Assembly (NCBI GenBank): GCA_052267165.1
Contig: JBKQHO010000007.1
Location: 144,133-208,132, forward strand
Reading direction: 5' to 3'
Source of the DNA: CAWICD01 sp052267165
GTDB lineage: Bacteria; Vulcanimicrobiota; Vulcanimicrobiia; Vulcanimicrobiales; Vulcanimicrobiaceae
Length of the DNA: 64,000 nt
Under the pieces are notes generated by a model, which saw only the letters and a program-made list of their open reading frames with translations, was not told the origin of the DNA and did not search any database. Positions 31,927-41,154 of the stretch are shown piece by piece (within the stretch, counting starts at the first letter, position 1; each line of letters starts with the position of its first letter). The position numbers and the translations under genes are program-made.

Positions 31927-34695
31927 ATGAGTTTCATGCATCGAGCATTGATGCTAATCTTGCTCGTCCTCGGCGCATTGAGCGCGACCGCGCGGCCCGT
32001 TCTCGCGGCGGAGGCGACGACGGGCGCAATCATCGGTTCGGTTTCGGACGCGAGCGGTAAGCCGGTCGCGGGCGCGCGCATCGCCGCGGCCTCGCCTTCC
32101 GGTACGTATTCCGCGACGACCGACGCGCGCGGGCGTTTCTCGATCCTCGGCGTCGTCTCCGACACGTACACGATCTCGGCCGAAGCGCCCGGATTTCAAA
32201 GCGTCACTCAGGGCGGCGTGACCGTGCTGCCGAATGGGCGGCAACAGGCCGCTTTTACGCTGCGCCCAGAGTTGCCGACGATCGGGCACGTCAGCGCCAG
32301 CACCTCGGCGTTTTCCGTCGGCGCTCCGAGTGATGACTTCACTATCAGCGGGGCAACGGCACGCGCTCAGAGCCCGCCCGTCTCGTCGTCTGGATTGGCA
32401 AACTACCTTTCGAACACGGTACAAGGCGCGGTCGCGTCCGTCCCCGGCGTCGTCCTCGACGAGTTCGCTAACGCGATCCTGCGCGGCGGCAAGGTTTCGG
32501 ACGCGATCTTCGACTACGACTCGGTGCCGATTCCACAAGGCTTGGTCGCCGAACCCGGCGGCAACATCGTCGGCGCCCAGTTGCCGACGACGGGCGTCGC
32601 TTCGACGAGCGTCACGCTCGCGGGCTACACCTCGCAGGGCAACAACGCGCTCGGCGGCGTGATCGACCAGATCCCGGCGGTCGGCACGTATCCCGGCAGC
32701 GCAACGCTGGACACCGCGTACGGCCTGGCGGGCGGGAAGTACCGCGAGGACTCACTGCAAATTCTCGGTGCGACGCCGGACCTGCGCCTGCGCTACGCGC
32801 TCGCGGCGACGGCCGGCAGCCAATACTTCAGCTACGGCGACGGCCGCACGTTCTATCCGGCGGAAGCCGGGACGTACGGCCTCGCGATCCAAAGCCGCGG
32901 CGACTACTCGCTCGAATCGAACGTGCACTACAAGCTCGGCTCCAAAGACGACGTCTCGCTTCTCGTCTTGGCCGGACAAGCGACCTACAATCAGTACGGC
33001 TCGCCCTACTCCGGCGAGACGGTCGGCGAATTCGACGGCACGAACCCCTCGACCGGCGCGCCCGTGACCTATCCCGGTGAAACGAACGCCAACGCAGCGG
33101 TTAACTACGCATCGGGCATCCGGGGCACGTATAGCATCCTCAAGGCGCAATGGCTGCACTCCGGTGCCCACTCGCTTTCGCGTGTTCAGCTCTACCAGTC
33201 GCAGGTTGGTTCGTCCGCCGGAGGCCCGTTCTGGGACGAGAACGGCTGGCCCGACGGAACGATCTCGCTTTCGCAACAGCAAGGCGCGCGCGAGGAAGGC
33301 CTCGGCTACGACGGCGAGGATCTGCTCGGCGACAGACACGACCTTCGTTTTGGGGCAGAGTACCGGACCAACACGTCGTTCCTCCAGCAAGTCGTCCCGA
33401 CGGCCGGGGAGTTCATCAGCTCGCGTCCGACGCTGATCTCCTATCTCGCCTATCTCAACGACAGCTGGAGGATCACCCCCCACCTGGAGCTCGCCGGAAC
33501 GGCTCGCCTCACCGACACGCACATCATCCCGAGCAACGGCTCCATCTACGACGTCGGAGCGCTCGATCCGCACATCGCGGCCGCCTACCGGCTCGGCAAC
33601 AATCTCGCGCTGCGAGCAACCTACGATCACATTACCGTCGCTCCGCTGCCGCTGGAAGCCGATCGCACCGACTCGACCAACGTCGACCAGAACGGCAACC
33701 CGGCTCCTTTCGTGCAGCTTGCGCCCGAGACCGCGAACAACCTCACCTATTCGCTCGAAGGCGGCGGCCGCACGCAGTTCCGCCTCACCTACTTCCTCAA
33801 CAACGATCAGAACCTGATCGACGTCCTGCCGTATAACTTTCGCTCCGCTGTCGCCTCGGGCTTAAACCCGAACGGCGTCGGCGTCCCGACCAACGTCGGG
33901 GACCTACGGGCGCGCGGGACCGAGCTCTGGCTTCATAACGGCGGCTTCACGCTCGACGCCGACTACATACGAGCTTACTCCTCGAGTGCTTCACAGCTCG
34001 CGTACAACGATCTCAACGCCGCGGCCGTAGCGGCAGGCCATCTCTTCCCGGTCAGCTACCTCCCGAACTTTTCCGCGACGCTGGCTTGGGAATACGATAC
34101 GCCTGGCAAGCACTTGCGCATCACGCCCTCACTCTCGTTCGAGTCGGGCTATCCATACGGCAACGGGAAAGAGATCTGGATCTTCGATCCGGTCACCAAT
34201 AAGCCGGTTCAAGTTCCAAACGACAATTATTACAACCCAGGCTACAACTACTACTTTCTCGCGAATCCGGCGGAGCCGTTCAACGCCGCCAGCAACCCAT
34301 ACATCGCCTCGCTCGGAACGCCGGAGGGAAACGACCCCAACACGCTGCACGCCCCGCCGCAGACGATCGTCAACCTGCACGTCGAGGGCGATCTCTCGCC
34401 GCGGCTGACGGCGATCCTCGACCTGGTGAACCTCTTCGGAAACTTCTCGCCGAGCGCGTATCAGGGAAATCCCTATCTCATCGGCCCGCCCGGCTACACC
34501 GGCGGCAATCCGGCGTATTCAGCCGCCTACCAGGCCGCGGGCGGCTACTCGCAGCCGTACACGCTCGGCAACGGCGTGCCAACCAACGACGGCGTGGCGC
34601 AGTCGGTTCCCTGGACATACGGCACCGGAGGCTACGTGCCGCAGAGCTATCCGCTGGGCCGTTCGGTGCAGTTGCGCTTACGCTATCGAATTTGA
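31927..34695 (+). CDS. TonB-dependent receptor with N-terminal carboxypeptidase-regulatory-like domain
   Basis: This is a 922-aa outer-membrane protein. The ATG at 31927 has GGAAGGGG just upstream. A signal peptide (MSFMHRALMLILLVLGALSA) is followed by a CarboxypepD_reg/SusC-type Ig-like domain: TGAIIGSVSDASGKPVAGAR, then TDARGRFSILGVVSDTYTIS. The plug has LANYLSNTVQGAVASVPGVV and a barrel ends in LGRSVQLRLRYRI. This architecture is common in receptors for large or complex ligands. The gene lies 53 bp after the membrane-protein gene and directly upstream of a cobalamin riboswitch, which is positioned to control the next gene instead. Confidence 0.88.
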   Translation: MSFMHRALMLILLVLGALSATARPVLAAEATTGAIIGSVSDASGKPVAGARIAAASPSGTYSATTDARGRFSILGVVSDTYTISAEAPGFQSVTQGGVTVLPNGRQQAAFTLRPELPTIGHVSASTSAFSVGAPSDDFTISGATARAQSPPVSSSGLANYLSNTVQGAVASVPGVVLDEFANAILRGGKVSDAIFDYDSVPIPQGLVAEPGGNIVGAQLPTTGVASTSVTLAGYTSQGNNALGGVIDQIPAVGTYPGSATLDTAYGLAGGKYREDSLQILGATPDLRLRYALAATAGSQYFSYGDGRTFYPAEAGTYGLAIQSRGDYSLESNVHYKLGSKDDVSLLVLAGQATYNQYGSPYSGETVGEFDGTNPSTGAPVTYPGETNANAAVNYASGIRGTYSILKAQWLHSGAHSLSRVQLYQSQVGSSAGGPFWDENGWPDGTISLSQQQGAREEGLGYDGEDLLGDRHDLRFGAEYRTNTSFLQQVVPTAGEFISSRPTLISYLAYLNDSWRITPHLELAGTARLTDTHIIPSNGSIYDVGALDPHIAAAYRLGNNLALRATYDHITVAPLPLEADRTDSTNVDQNGNPAPFVQLAPETANNLTYSLEGGGRTQFRLTYFLNNDQNLIDVLPYNFRSAVASGLNPNGVGVPTNVGDLRARGTELWLHNGGFTLDADYIRAYSSSASQLAYNDLNAAAVAAGHLFPVSYLPNFSATLAWEYDTPGKHLRITPSLSFESGYPYGNGKEIWIFDPVTNKPVQVPNDNYYNPGYNYYFLANPAEPFNAASNPYIASLGTPEGNDPNTLHAPPQTIVNLHVEGDLSPRLTAILDLVNLFGNFSPSAYQGNPYLIGPPGYTGGNPAYSAAYQAAGGYSQPYTLGNGVPTNDGVAQSVPWTYGTGGYVPQSYPLGRSVQLRLRYRI

Positions 34696-34759
34696 ACGCG
34701 TAGCGTGGCCGCTCGTCCCGTCCAAGAGGAGCGGGCTGAGGTCGCGTAGATAGATAGAG

Positions 34760-34909
34760 CCAAGCGTTCGCGCGTCAGGAACCCGGTGGAAATCCGGGAT
34801 GGTCGCGCCACTGTGAGCGGGGAGCCGCTCTCGGTCACTGCCGGCGACGGCGGGAAGGCCGCGAGCACCGAGGCGATGATCCGTGAGTCAGGATACTGAG
34901 GCGAACGCG
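34760..34909 (+). promoter_or_regulatory. Cobalamin riboswitch upstream of btuB
   Basis: Hallmarks in order are GGAACCCGGTGGAAATCCGGG, truncated here to its core CCGGTGGAAATCCGG, then GGTCGCGCCACTGTGAGCGG, GGGAAGGC and GTGAGTCAGGATACTG. The outer helix is visible as GCGTTCGC (34774-34781) pairing with GCGAACGC (34901-34908). It precedes the btuB start by about 35 bp. Adenosylcobalamin binding would be expected to block expression. Confidence 0.93.
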
Positions 34910-34942
34910 GTTTCTCCACCTCGCGAAAAGGTCGGTGCTACC

Positions 34943-36925
34943 GTGTTTGGATCATTCCTATATCGCTGCGCGTTCGCAGCGTCGCTGGTCGTGCTGGCGT
35001 TCGGAACGGCGAACGCCGCCGAGCCGGCGCCTTCGCCGAAACCCTCCGCCGAGCCGGCGCCTTCGCCGAGTCCCTCGGCCGAGCCTCACGAGATCGGCCG
35101 CGTCTCGACGGCTGACCGGCGCGTCGAGCCGATCGGCTCGACGACGCGTCCGACGTTCGTCGTCGACGGCGCGCAGATCGAGGCGTACGGCGCGCGCAGT
35201 GTTGCGGATGCGCTGCAAGATGTCCCAGGCTTCACCATGACGCCCTACGGAGCATTCGGTGCGCTGACGACCGCCGGCATCCGGGGTGCGCTCGGAGAAC
35301 AGACGCTCGTGCTCGTCGACGGCGTCCCGCTGACCGATCCGACGACCGGCGAGGTCGACCTCGGTCAGCTTTCGACCGTCGGCGTCTCGCGCATCGAGGT
35401 CGTCGAAAGCGCGACCTCGACCCTCTACGGAACGAGCGCCGTGGGCGGCGTCGTCAACGTCATCACGAGCGTTCCGCGCGGCACCTATCTCGAGGCTTCG
35501 GACGGCTCGTTCGCCGATCGCGATCTGCGCCTCGGCGTCGGCGACGGGCGGCTCGGCCTCTCGTACGAGCGTCACGTCGCAACAGATGCGTATCCGTACC
35601 CGGCGTTCAAGTACGGCCTGGGCTCGTGCGCGTACGGCACCGTGCAGCCGTGCACGTTCGCAGCGGGCTCGCGCACGAACGCCTACGGCGAGCAGTCCGC
35701 GACGCGGCTCGCGCTCGATCTTCCGATCGATGCGCGCTGGACGGTGCACGCCCGCGCCAACCTCTCCTCGATCGACATCGGCGTGCCCGGCTCGCTCGAC
35801 TCGCTGACACCCGACGCCTCGCAGGGCGATGCCGCGAGCGGCGCCCAGGTCGAGCTCGAGCGCGTCGCCGGCGCGTCGACCTACTCTCTGACCGCGAGCG
35901 GCGCGCAGCAACGCCAGCTCTATTACGATCCGTTATACAACAACGGCGAGAGCGACGTGTACTGGGGGCGCAGCCAGCTTTCGCTCAAGGACGTGATCGC
36001 AGACTCGCGCAGCGACGCGGTCGTCGGCGTCGATCTGTCGCGCCAGAGCGGCGTCTTCGCGTTCCCGTCATCGCCGAACTACGCGACGCCCGGCGCCCCG
36101 CCGATCCCCGCCTATGGGCTCGGCGCCGCGCAGTCGCAGGTGGCGGCCTACGCTCAGTTTGGGTTTTCGCCGCTGCGCGGCACGCGTTTGACCACAGGCT
36201 TGCGTGCCGAGCACGACGCGCCGCAAGGCTCCGTCTTAGCACCCTCGCTCGGCGGCGTCGTGCACCTCGGGACGTTCCGCGTCGCAGGCAACATCGGAGA
36301 GTCCTTCCGCGTGCCCACGCTGAACGATCTCTATTATCCCGGCTATTCGAATCCGAACCTCGTGCCGGAGCGCTCTTCGAACTCCGACCTGACGCTCGCC
36401 TACGAGGGGCGCGCGGCAGATCTTTCGCTCGGCTGGTTCGGCCGCAGCGGCTCGAACTTCATCGCGTTCGATCCCGTTACGTTCATCCCGTTCAACGCGC
36501 AGCGTGCGCAGACTTCCGGGATCGCCGTGACCGCTAGCTCGCACGAGGTTGCCGGTCTCGTCGCGTCGGTGAGTTACACCGACGTGTACGAGGCGCTCGA
36601 CGTGACGACCGGCCTGCGCCTGCCGTCCTCGCCGGTGGGCAGCGCCACGCTCTCACTCACCCACCCGTTCGGCCGCGAGCGCCTCGCCTTCGGCGTGCGC
36701 TACGGCGTCGTCGGCTCGACCGGGGCAGACGCAAGCAACGTCACGCCGCCGCTGGCGAGCACTTACGACACCTGGAGCTCGCTCGACGCTTACGTCCGCT
36801 ACAAGCTCGCCCCCGATGCGATCCTCAGCGTACGCGGCTACAACCTCGGCAACGAACAATCCGCGCCGGTCTTCGGTTATCCCGCGGTCGGGCGGCGTTT
36901 CGCGGTCGAGTTCGCGACGCGCTGA
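34943..36925 (+). CDS. btuB: TonB-dependent vitamin B12 receptor (BtuB-like)
   Basis: This is a 660-aa receptor. The GTG at 34943 is chosen because the earlier in-frame GTG at 34883 lies inside the riboswitch. A signal peptide (AFAASLVVLAFGTANAAEPA) leads into a repeated Pro/Ala/Ser/Glu linker. The plug has SVADALQDVPGFTMTPYGAF, LVLVDGVPLTDPTTG and GTSAVGGVVNVITS. The barrel is short, as in BtuB, and ends GRRFAVEFATR. Direct control by a cobalamin riboswitch and the following btuF remnant support B12 import. Export is Sec-dependent and the protein sits in the outer membrane. Confidence 0.9.
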   Translation: MFGSFLYRCAFAASLVVLAFGTANAAEPAPSPKPSAEPAPSPSPSAEPHEIGRVSTADRRVEPIGSTTRPTFVVDGAQIEAYGARSVADALQDVPGFTMTPYGAFGALTTAGIRGALGEQTLVLVDGVPLTDPTTGEVDLGQLSTVGVSRIEVVESATSTLYGTSAVGGVVNVITSVPRGTYLEASDGSFADRDLRLGVGDGRLGLSYERHVATDAYPYPAFKYGLGSCAYGTVQPCTFAAGSRTNAYGEQSATRLALDLPIDARWTVHARANLSSIDIGVPGSLDSLTPDASQGDAASGAQVELERVAGASTYSLTASGAQQRQLYYDPLYNNGESDVYWGRSQLSLKDVIADSRSDAVVGVDLSRQSGVFAFPSSPNYATPGAPPIPAYGLGAAQSQVAAYAQFGFSPLRGTRLTTGLRAEHDAPQGSVLAPSLGGVVHLGTFRVAGNIGESFRVPTLNDLYYPGYSNPNLVPERSSNSDLTLAYEGRAADLSLGWFGRSGSNFIAFDPVTFIPFNAQRAQTSGIAVTASSHEVAGLVASVSYTDVYEALDVTTGLRLPSSPVGSATLSLTHPFGRERLAFGVRYGVVGSTGADASNVTPPLASTYDTWSSLDAYVRYKLAPDAILSVRGYNLGNEQSAPVFGYPAVGRRFAVEFATR

Positions 36926-36961
36926 CGGCGACGCTTTCCGCGGCGAGTCTGACCGGGCTGC

Positions 36962-37364
36962 ATGCATCCGCCGGCACGTATCGTCTGCCTGACCGAAGAG
37001 ACCACCGAGACCCTCTATCTGCTGGGCGAACAGCACCGCATCGTGAGCGTCTCCGGCTATACCGTTGTTTCATGGGTAAGCGAGTTGATCGATATCGCCG
37101 GGGGCGTCGACATCTTTCCCGAGCTCGCCGGCCGCAGGTCCGCCAAGGACCGCATCGTCGCACCTGACGAGGTGATCCGCCGCGCGCCCGACGTCATCGT
37201 CGGCTCTTGGTGCGGCAAGAAGTGCGGTCCCTGCAGTTCGCAGCGGGCGCGTTCACGAGATCAAGGCCGCACTCATCCTTCAGCCCGGACCGGCGGCGCT
37301 CACGGACGGAGTCGCTGAGCTGGAAGCGATCATCTGCGCAGCGGCGTCGTCTATCGCTCGCTGA
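36962..37364 (+). pseudogene. btuF: Decayed cobalamin-binding protein gene (BtuF-like)
   Basis: The frame begins ARIVCLTEETTETLYLLGEQ followed by SGYTV, the N-terminus of the BtuF-type cobalamin-binding family. It then jumps straight to SWVSELIDIAGGVDIFPELA and IVGSWCGKKCG, motifs normally ~110 residues further on. After CGKK the frame is lost; the C-terminal motif VHEIKAALILQPGPAALTDG continues in another frame to a TGA at 37362-37364. So there is one in-frame internal deletion plus a second small deletion with frameshift. It sits 36 bp after btuB. A complete BtuF-like gene exists at 43688-44602. Confidence 0.8.
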
Positions 37365-37424
37365 CGGGCTCGCCCTCGAGCGCCAGCAGCAGGCCGGAGG
37401 CTTTCGGGAGAGGACACGAGAAAC

Positions 37425-37572
37425 ATATCGAGTCTGTGCCCAGGAAGCCGGTGCAAATCCGGCACGGTCGCGCCACTGTGAGCGGGGAGTCGCTCGAGTC
37501 ACTCTTTTCGGAGGGGAAGGCTCGCGCATACGGCGGGGATCCGCGAAGTCAGGATATTGGAGCGGACGCATC
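37425..37572 (+). promoter_or_regulatory. Cobalamin riboswitch upstream of metE
   Basis: Conserved pieces are GCCGGTGCAAATCCGGC, GGTCGCGCCACTGTGAGCGG, GGGGAAGGC and GAAGTCAGGATATTGG. It resembles the btuB riboswitch in core sequence, but its flanks differ. It controls metE about 200 bp downstream, the classical arrangement for repressing B12-independent methionine synthase when B12 is available. Confidence 0.93.
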
Positions 37573-37605
37573 TCCTCCTCGACCTCGCATGAAGGGCAGG
37601 CTCTC

Positions 37606-37632
37606 ATGAACTCGTTCCCCCTGCTGCGCTAG
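37606..37632 (+). other. 8-codon leader ORF between riboswitch and metE
   Basis: ATG at 37606 encodes MNSFPLLR then TAG, with AGGGCAGG about 6 bp upstream. A GC-rich inverted repeat (GCCGGCGCCGGC region) follows directly. It lies in the ~205-bp space between riboswitch and metE. It could be part of the expression platform or chance. Confidence 0.3.
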
Positions 37633-37779
37633 CCGGCGCCGGCGCGGCGCGCCTCGCGGCGTGCTTGGCGTCCGCCTGCCTTACTCCACCGGCGATCGTC
37701 CCGGCGCGTCCGCGCCCGGTCGCTGCTTCGCTATTTATATCGCTGCTGCCGCACGCCGGCGGCAAGGAGACGCTCATCC

Positions 37780-40065
37780 ATGGCAATCGCCGCGAATCTC
37801 GGCTATCCCCGTATCGGGCGCCGCCGTGAGCTCAAGCGCGGGCTCGAAGCGTATTGGTCGGGTCGCATCGACGCGGCAGCGTTGCGCGCGATCGCGCGTG
37901 ATGTTCGGCGCGAAGGCTGGCTCGCGCAGCGTGCCGCCGGAATCGACCGTATCCCTGCGAACGATTTCTCGCTCTACGACCATGTCCTCGACGCGGCCGT
38001 CGCCGTCGGGGCCGTGCCCGAACGCTATCGCGGCGGTGACGACCTCTCCGCGTACTTCGCCATCGCGCGCGGCGATAAGCGGCGCGACCTGAGCGCGCTA
38101 GGGATGACGAAGTGGTTCGATACGAACTATCACTACATCGTGCCCGAGCTCGCGACGCCGTTCGTCGCGCAGCCAGACCCCTCGAAGCTCCTTTCGGAGA
38201 CCGACGAGGCGCGAGCGCTCGGCATCGACGCGTGCCCGGTACTCGTCGGACCGGTGACGTTCGTGATGCTGGCCAAGCACGTCGACAGCGTGCGACGCTT
38301 CGCGGCCCTCGACGGCGTCACAGCGGCGTACGCGGAGCTCTTGCGCGGGCTGCCCAGACGCGGCGTAACGCGGGTCCAACTCGACGAGCCGTGCCTGGTG
38401 CTCGATCTCGACGAGGAGGCGTTGGAAGCGTACCGGCGGGTCTATCGCGATCTCGCCGATGCCGCCCCCGGCCTGCGCGTCACGCTCGCGACCTTTTTTA
38501 ACCCGCTTCCCGTCCGGCAGCTCGCGACGGTGCTGGCGCTGCCGATCGATACGCTGCATCTCGATCTCACGCGCGGCCCGCAACCGATGGACGAGATCGT
38601 GAGCGGCCTGAGCGCGGGCGTGACGCTTTCGCTCGGCATCGTCGACGGGCGCAACGTTTGGCGAACCGATCTCTCCAAGGCGCTCGCCGTGCTCGAAGGT
38701 GTCGCCGCGCGCGTCGGGACCGAGCGCGTCGTCGTCGCGCCTTCATGCTCGCTCCTTCACGTTCCCCACGATCTCGACGACGAGACGGAACTCGACGACG
38801 AGCTGCGCTCGTGGCTGTCTTTCGGCAAGGAGAAGCTGCGCGAGTTGCGCTTTCTCACCGACGGAATCAACCTTGGGCGTGCGAGGATCGCCGTGGAGCT
38901 CGAGGAGAGCGCCGAAGCCGTGCGCTCGCGCGAGCGCTCGACGCGGGTGCACGACCGCGCGGTCGCACGCCGGCTCGAATCGGTCGACCCAGCCTCTCTC
39001 TCCCGGCATCGTAGCTTCGCCGTGCGCTCCAAGATCCAGCGCAAACGCTTGAACTTGCCCTTGTTTCCTACCACCACGATCGGTTCGTTTCCGCAGGTGA
39101 GCGAGGTCCGTAAGGCGCGCGCCGACTTCCGCGCGCATCGCATCGACCGTGCGGCGTATGACAGGTTCTTGCGTGAAGAGACCGAGCGCACGATCCGCGT
39201 GCAGGAGGCGATCGGCCTCGACGTGCTGGTGCACGGGGAGTTCGAGCGCAACGACATGGTCGAGTATTTCGGCGAACAGCTCGCCGGTTTCGCGATCACG
39301 CGCCATGGGTGGGTGCAAAGCTATGGGTCCCGCTACGTCAAGCCGCCGATCATCTTCGGCGACGTCGTGCGCCCGCAACCGATGACGGTCGAATGGTCCC
39401 GCTTTGCGCAGTCGCTGACGAAGAAGCCGGTCAAGGGCATGCTGACGGGCCCCGTGACCATCCTGCAATGGTCGTTCGTTCGCGACGATCAGAGCCGCGC
39501 GACCACCGCCGCGCAGATCGCGCTCGCGATCAGAGACGAGGTTGCGGATCTCGAGGCCGCGGGGATACGCATCATCCAGATCGACGAGCCAGCTTTGCGC
39601 GAAGGGCTGCCGCTCCGCGAGTCGGATCGTGCCGCGTATCTGCGCTGGGCGGTCGACGCGTTCCGGCTCGCGTCCTCGGGCGTAGAAGACGCGACGCAGC
39701 TTCATACGCACATGTGTTACGCTGATTTCAATGACATCTTGGATGCGATCGTCGCGCTCGATGCCGACGTCATCTCGATCGAGGCGTCGCGTTCGAGCTT
39801 CGCGCTCCTGGAAGGACTGGCCGGCGGAAAGTATCCGAATCACATCGGCCCGGGCGTGTACGACATCCATTCGCCGCGCGTTCCGAGCGAGGCGGAGATC
39901 GTCGAACTGATCGAGCGAGTGGTCGCACACATTCCGGCCGAACGCGTTTGGGTGAATCCCGATTGCGGGTTGAAGACGCGCGCCTGGCCGGAAACCGAGG
40001 CCGCGCTTCGGGCGATGGTCGCCGCAGCGCGCAGAGGCCGCAGTATCATCGAGAACCTCGCCTGA
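37780..40065 (+). CDS. metE: Cobalamin-independent methionine synthase
   Basis: This 761-aa cytoplasmic enzyme transfers the methyl group from 5-methyltetrahydropteroyltri-L-glutamate to homocysteine. The N-terminal half starts IAANLGYPRIGRRRELKRGL. The catalytic C-terminal half has TTTIGSFPQ, GPVTILQWSFVRDDQ, the zinc ligands in THMCYADFNDI and the last zinc Cys in NPDCGLKTR. The length is standard. The ATG has AAGGAG upstream. The cobalamin riboswitch upstream implies that a B12-dependent MetH exists elsewhere and takes over when B12 is present. Confidence 0.96.
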   Translation: MAIAANLGYPRIGRRRELKRGLEAYWSGRIDAAALRAIARDVRREGWLAQRAAGIDRIPANDFSLYDHVLDAAVAVGAVPERYRGGDDLSAYFAIARGDKRRDLSALGMTKWFDTNYHYIVPELATPFVAQPDPSKLLSETDEARALGIDACPVLVGPVTFVMLAKHVDSVRRFAALDGVTAAYAELLRGLPRRGVTRVQLDEPCLVLDLDEEALEAYRRVYRDLADAAPGLRVTLATFFNPLPVRQLATVLALPIDTLHLDLTRGPQPMDEIVSGLSAGVTLSLGIVDGRNVWRTDLSKALAVLEGVAARVGTERVVVAPSCSLLHVPHDLDDETELDDELRSWLSFGKEKLRELRFLTDGINLGRARIAVELEESAEAVRSRERSTRVHDRAVARRLESVDPASLSRHRSFAVRSKIQRKRLNLPLFPTTTIGSFPQVSEVRKARADFRAHRIDRAAYDRFLREETERTIRVQEAIGLDVLVHGEFERNDMVEYFGEQLAGFAITRHGWVQSYGSRYVKPPIIFGDVVRPQPMTVEWSRFAQSLTKKPVKGMLTGPVTILQWSFVRDDQSRATTAAQIALAIRDEVADLEAAGIRIIQIDEPALREGLPLRESDRAAYLRWAVDAFRLASSGVEDATQLHTHMCYADFNDILDAIVALDADVISIEASRSSFALLEGLAGGKYPNHIGPGVYDIHSPRVPSEAEIVELIERVVAHIPAERVWVNPDCGLKTRAWPETEAALRAMVAAARRGRSIIENLA

Positions 40066-40094
40066 TCGCTGCGTGCGGACCCAGTCCCACGGCA

Positions 40095-40223
40095 CTAGCC
40101 GCGCTTGAGGTGATACTGTCTGGTCACCACGATCAAACCGTCCTCGAGATAATAGTCGTCCGGTTCGAGAATGACCGCTACCTCTTCGGGCGTCCCGCAT
40201 CGTCTAGCGCAACCATGGACCAC
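40095..40223 (-). pseudogene. DUF5522-like mini-protein, stop codon before its Cys motif
   Basis: The frame reads EEVAVILEPDDYYLEDGLIV followed by TRQYHLKRG and TAG. DUF5522-type proteins continue after HLKRG with a Tyr and a CCGxGCRxCPY cluster. Here the Tyr position is TAG, and the following codons read C-R-G-T-G-S-A-R, a degraded version of that cluster. Family members often lie beside Cys-rich CWC genes, and one starts 31 bp away in the divergent direction. So this is most likely a decayed copy, 42 residues from the GTG at 40223. Confidence 0.5.
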
Positions 40224-40253
40224 GGGACGGAAATCGCTGCTATAATGATTGCG

Positions 40254-40409
40254 ATGGAGATTCTCTGCTCGCAATGCCGCGCGCCCATGACGTGCACGGT
40301 CGACGGCAACTGTTGGTGCGCCGCTCTCCCGAATATCATCCCCGCGCCCGATCGGGAAGGCGCCGGGTGCCTCTGCCGTGAGTGCCTGACCGAAAAGCTG
40401 ACCGCATGA
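40254..40409 (+). CDS. Cysteine-rich CWC-family mini-protein
   Basis: This is a 51-aa protein (54 aa if it starts at the ATG at 40245). It has CSQCRAPMTC at the N-terminus, the family-defining NCWCAALP in the middle and CLCRECL at the end. Eight cysteines in total suggest one or two zinc sites. The function of the family is unknown. The gene is very short, but the motif spacing is specific, so it is probably real. It starts 31 bp from the divergent DUF5522-like remnant and converges on nrdG. Confidence 0.75.
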   Translation: MEILCSQCRAPMTCTVDGNCWCAALPNIIPAPDREGAGCLCRECLTEKLTA

Positions 40410-40449
40410 ACGCTCCTCCTGCACGGTCGCTCCTCTTGCAACGGCCGCG

Positions 40450-41154
40450 CTAGGCGCTCCGAAGCCGGGTCGTGCCGGAAAATGCCGCCGCCGCGTCGTC
40501 CAGATCGGCCTGGGACCAGGAGCGCTTGCCAGCGAGCAGCGTTGCGTCCGCACAGCCCGCCGCTCGAAAGCTTTGGATCGTCCACTCGCGCGCCTGCAAC
40601 GCGGAGAGTTCTGCCGCAAGCTCGATCCCGTCGTCCCGCGAGAGAAGATTCGGATGGACCGTCGTCCGCAGCTCGTGCGCGACGCCGCTCGTCGTCAGCG
40701 CGTGCAGACTCTCCCACACGCGTTTCGCGCCGCCCGCATCCGACGTGATGCGCGCGTAGAGCCTGCGCGGGGCCTTCACGTCAAAGCCGACCCAATCGAC
40801 GAGCGAGAGCACGCCGCGTAGCCGGCCGGGTGCGACGCCGCCCGTGTGCAGCCCCACGCGGAAGCCGAGGTCCTTCACCTCCCGCATCGCAGCGGGCAAG
40901 CTCGCGTGGATCGTCGGATCGCCGCCCGAGAAAACGACGGCATCCAGCAGCCCCTGCCGCTCGCGCAACCAGGCCGCGAGCGACGGCCACGAAAGCGTCT
41001 CGGCGCCGCGCGCCGCGCGCAAGTGCGGATTGTGGCAGTAGCCGCAACGCCACGGGCATCCCTGGCAGAAGACGACGGCGGCGAGCGCGCCCGGGTAATC
41101 CACCGTGCTGAACGGGATCAATCCACCGATCGGGAGCGCGGCCGCGGCGCTCAC
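40450..41154 (-). CDS. nrdG: Anaerobic ribonucleotide reductase activating protein (radical SAM)
   Basis: This 234-aa radical SAM activase installs the glycyl radical on NrdD. The cluster motif CPWRCGYCHN (CX3CX2C) lies near residue 34, preceded by PFSTVDYPGALAAVVFCQGC. FSGGDPTIH is the SAM-binding GGD motif. GFRVGLHTGG and DWVGFDVKAP follow. The GTG at 41154 overlaps the nrdD stop (GTGA), a sign of translational coupling. It belongs to the pyruvate-formate-lyase-activase-like NrdG branch. Confidence 0.92.
   Translation of the reverse strand: MSAAAALPIGGLIPFSTVDYPGALAAVVFCQGCPWRCGYCHNPHLRAARGAETLSWPSLAAWLRERQGLLDAVVFSGGDPTIHASLPAAMREVKDLGFRVGLHTGGVAPGRLRGVLSLVDWVGFDVKAPRRLYARITSDAGGAKRVWESLHALTTSGVAHELRTTVHPNLLSRDDGIELAAELSALQAREWTIQSFRAAGCADATLLAGKRSWSQADLDDAAAAFSGTTRLRSA

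Noticed and set aside
34883..34942. GTG at 34883 as start of btuB
   Set aside because: This GTG is part of the riboswitch block GTGAGTCAGGATAC; translation would begin inside the aptamer. The GTG at 34943 leads directly into a signal peptide.
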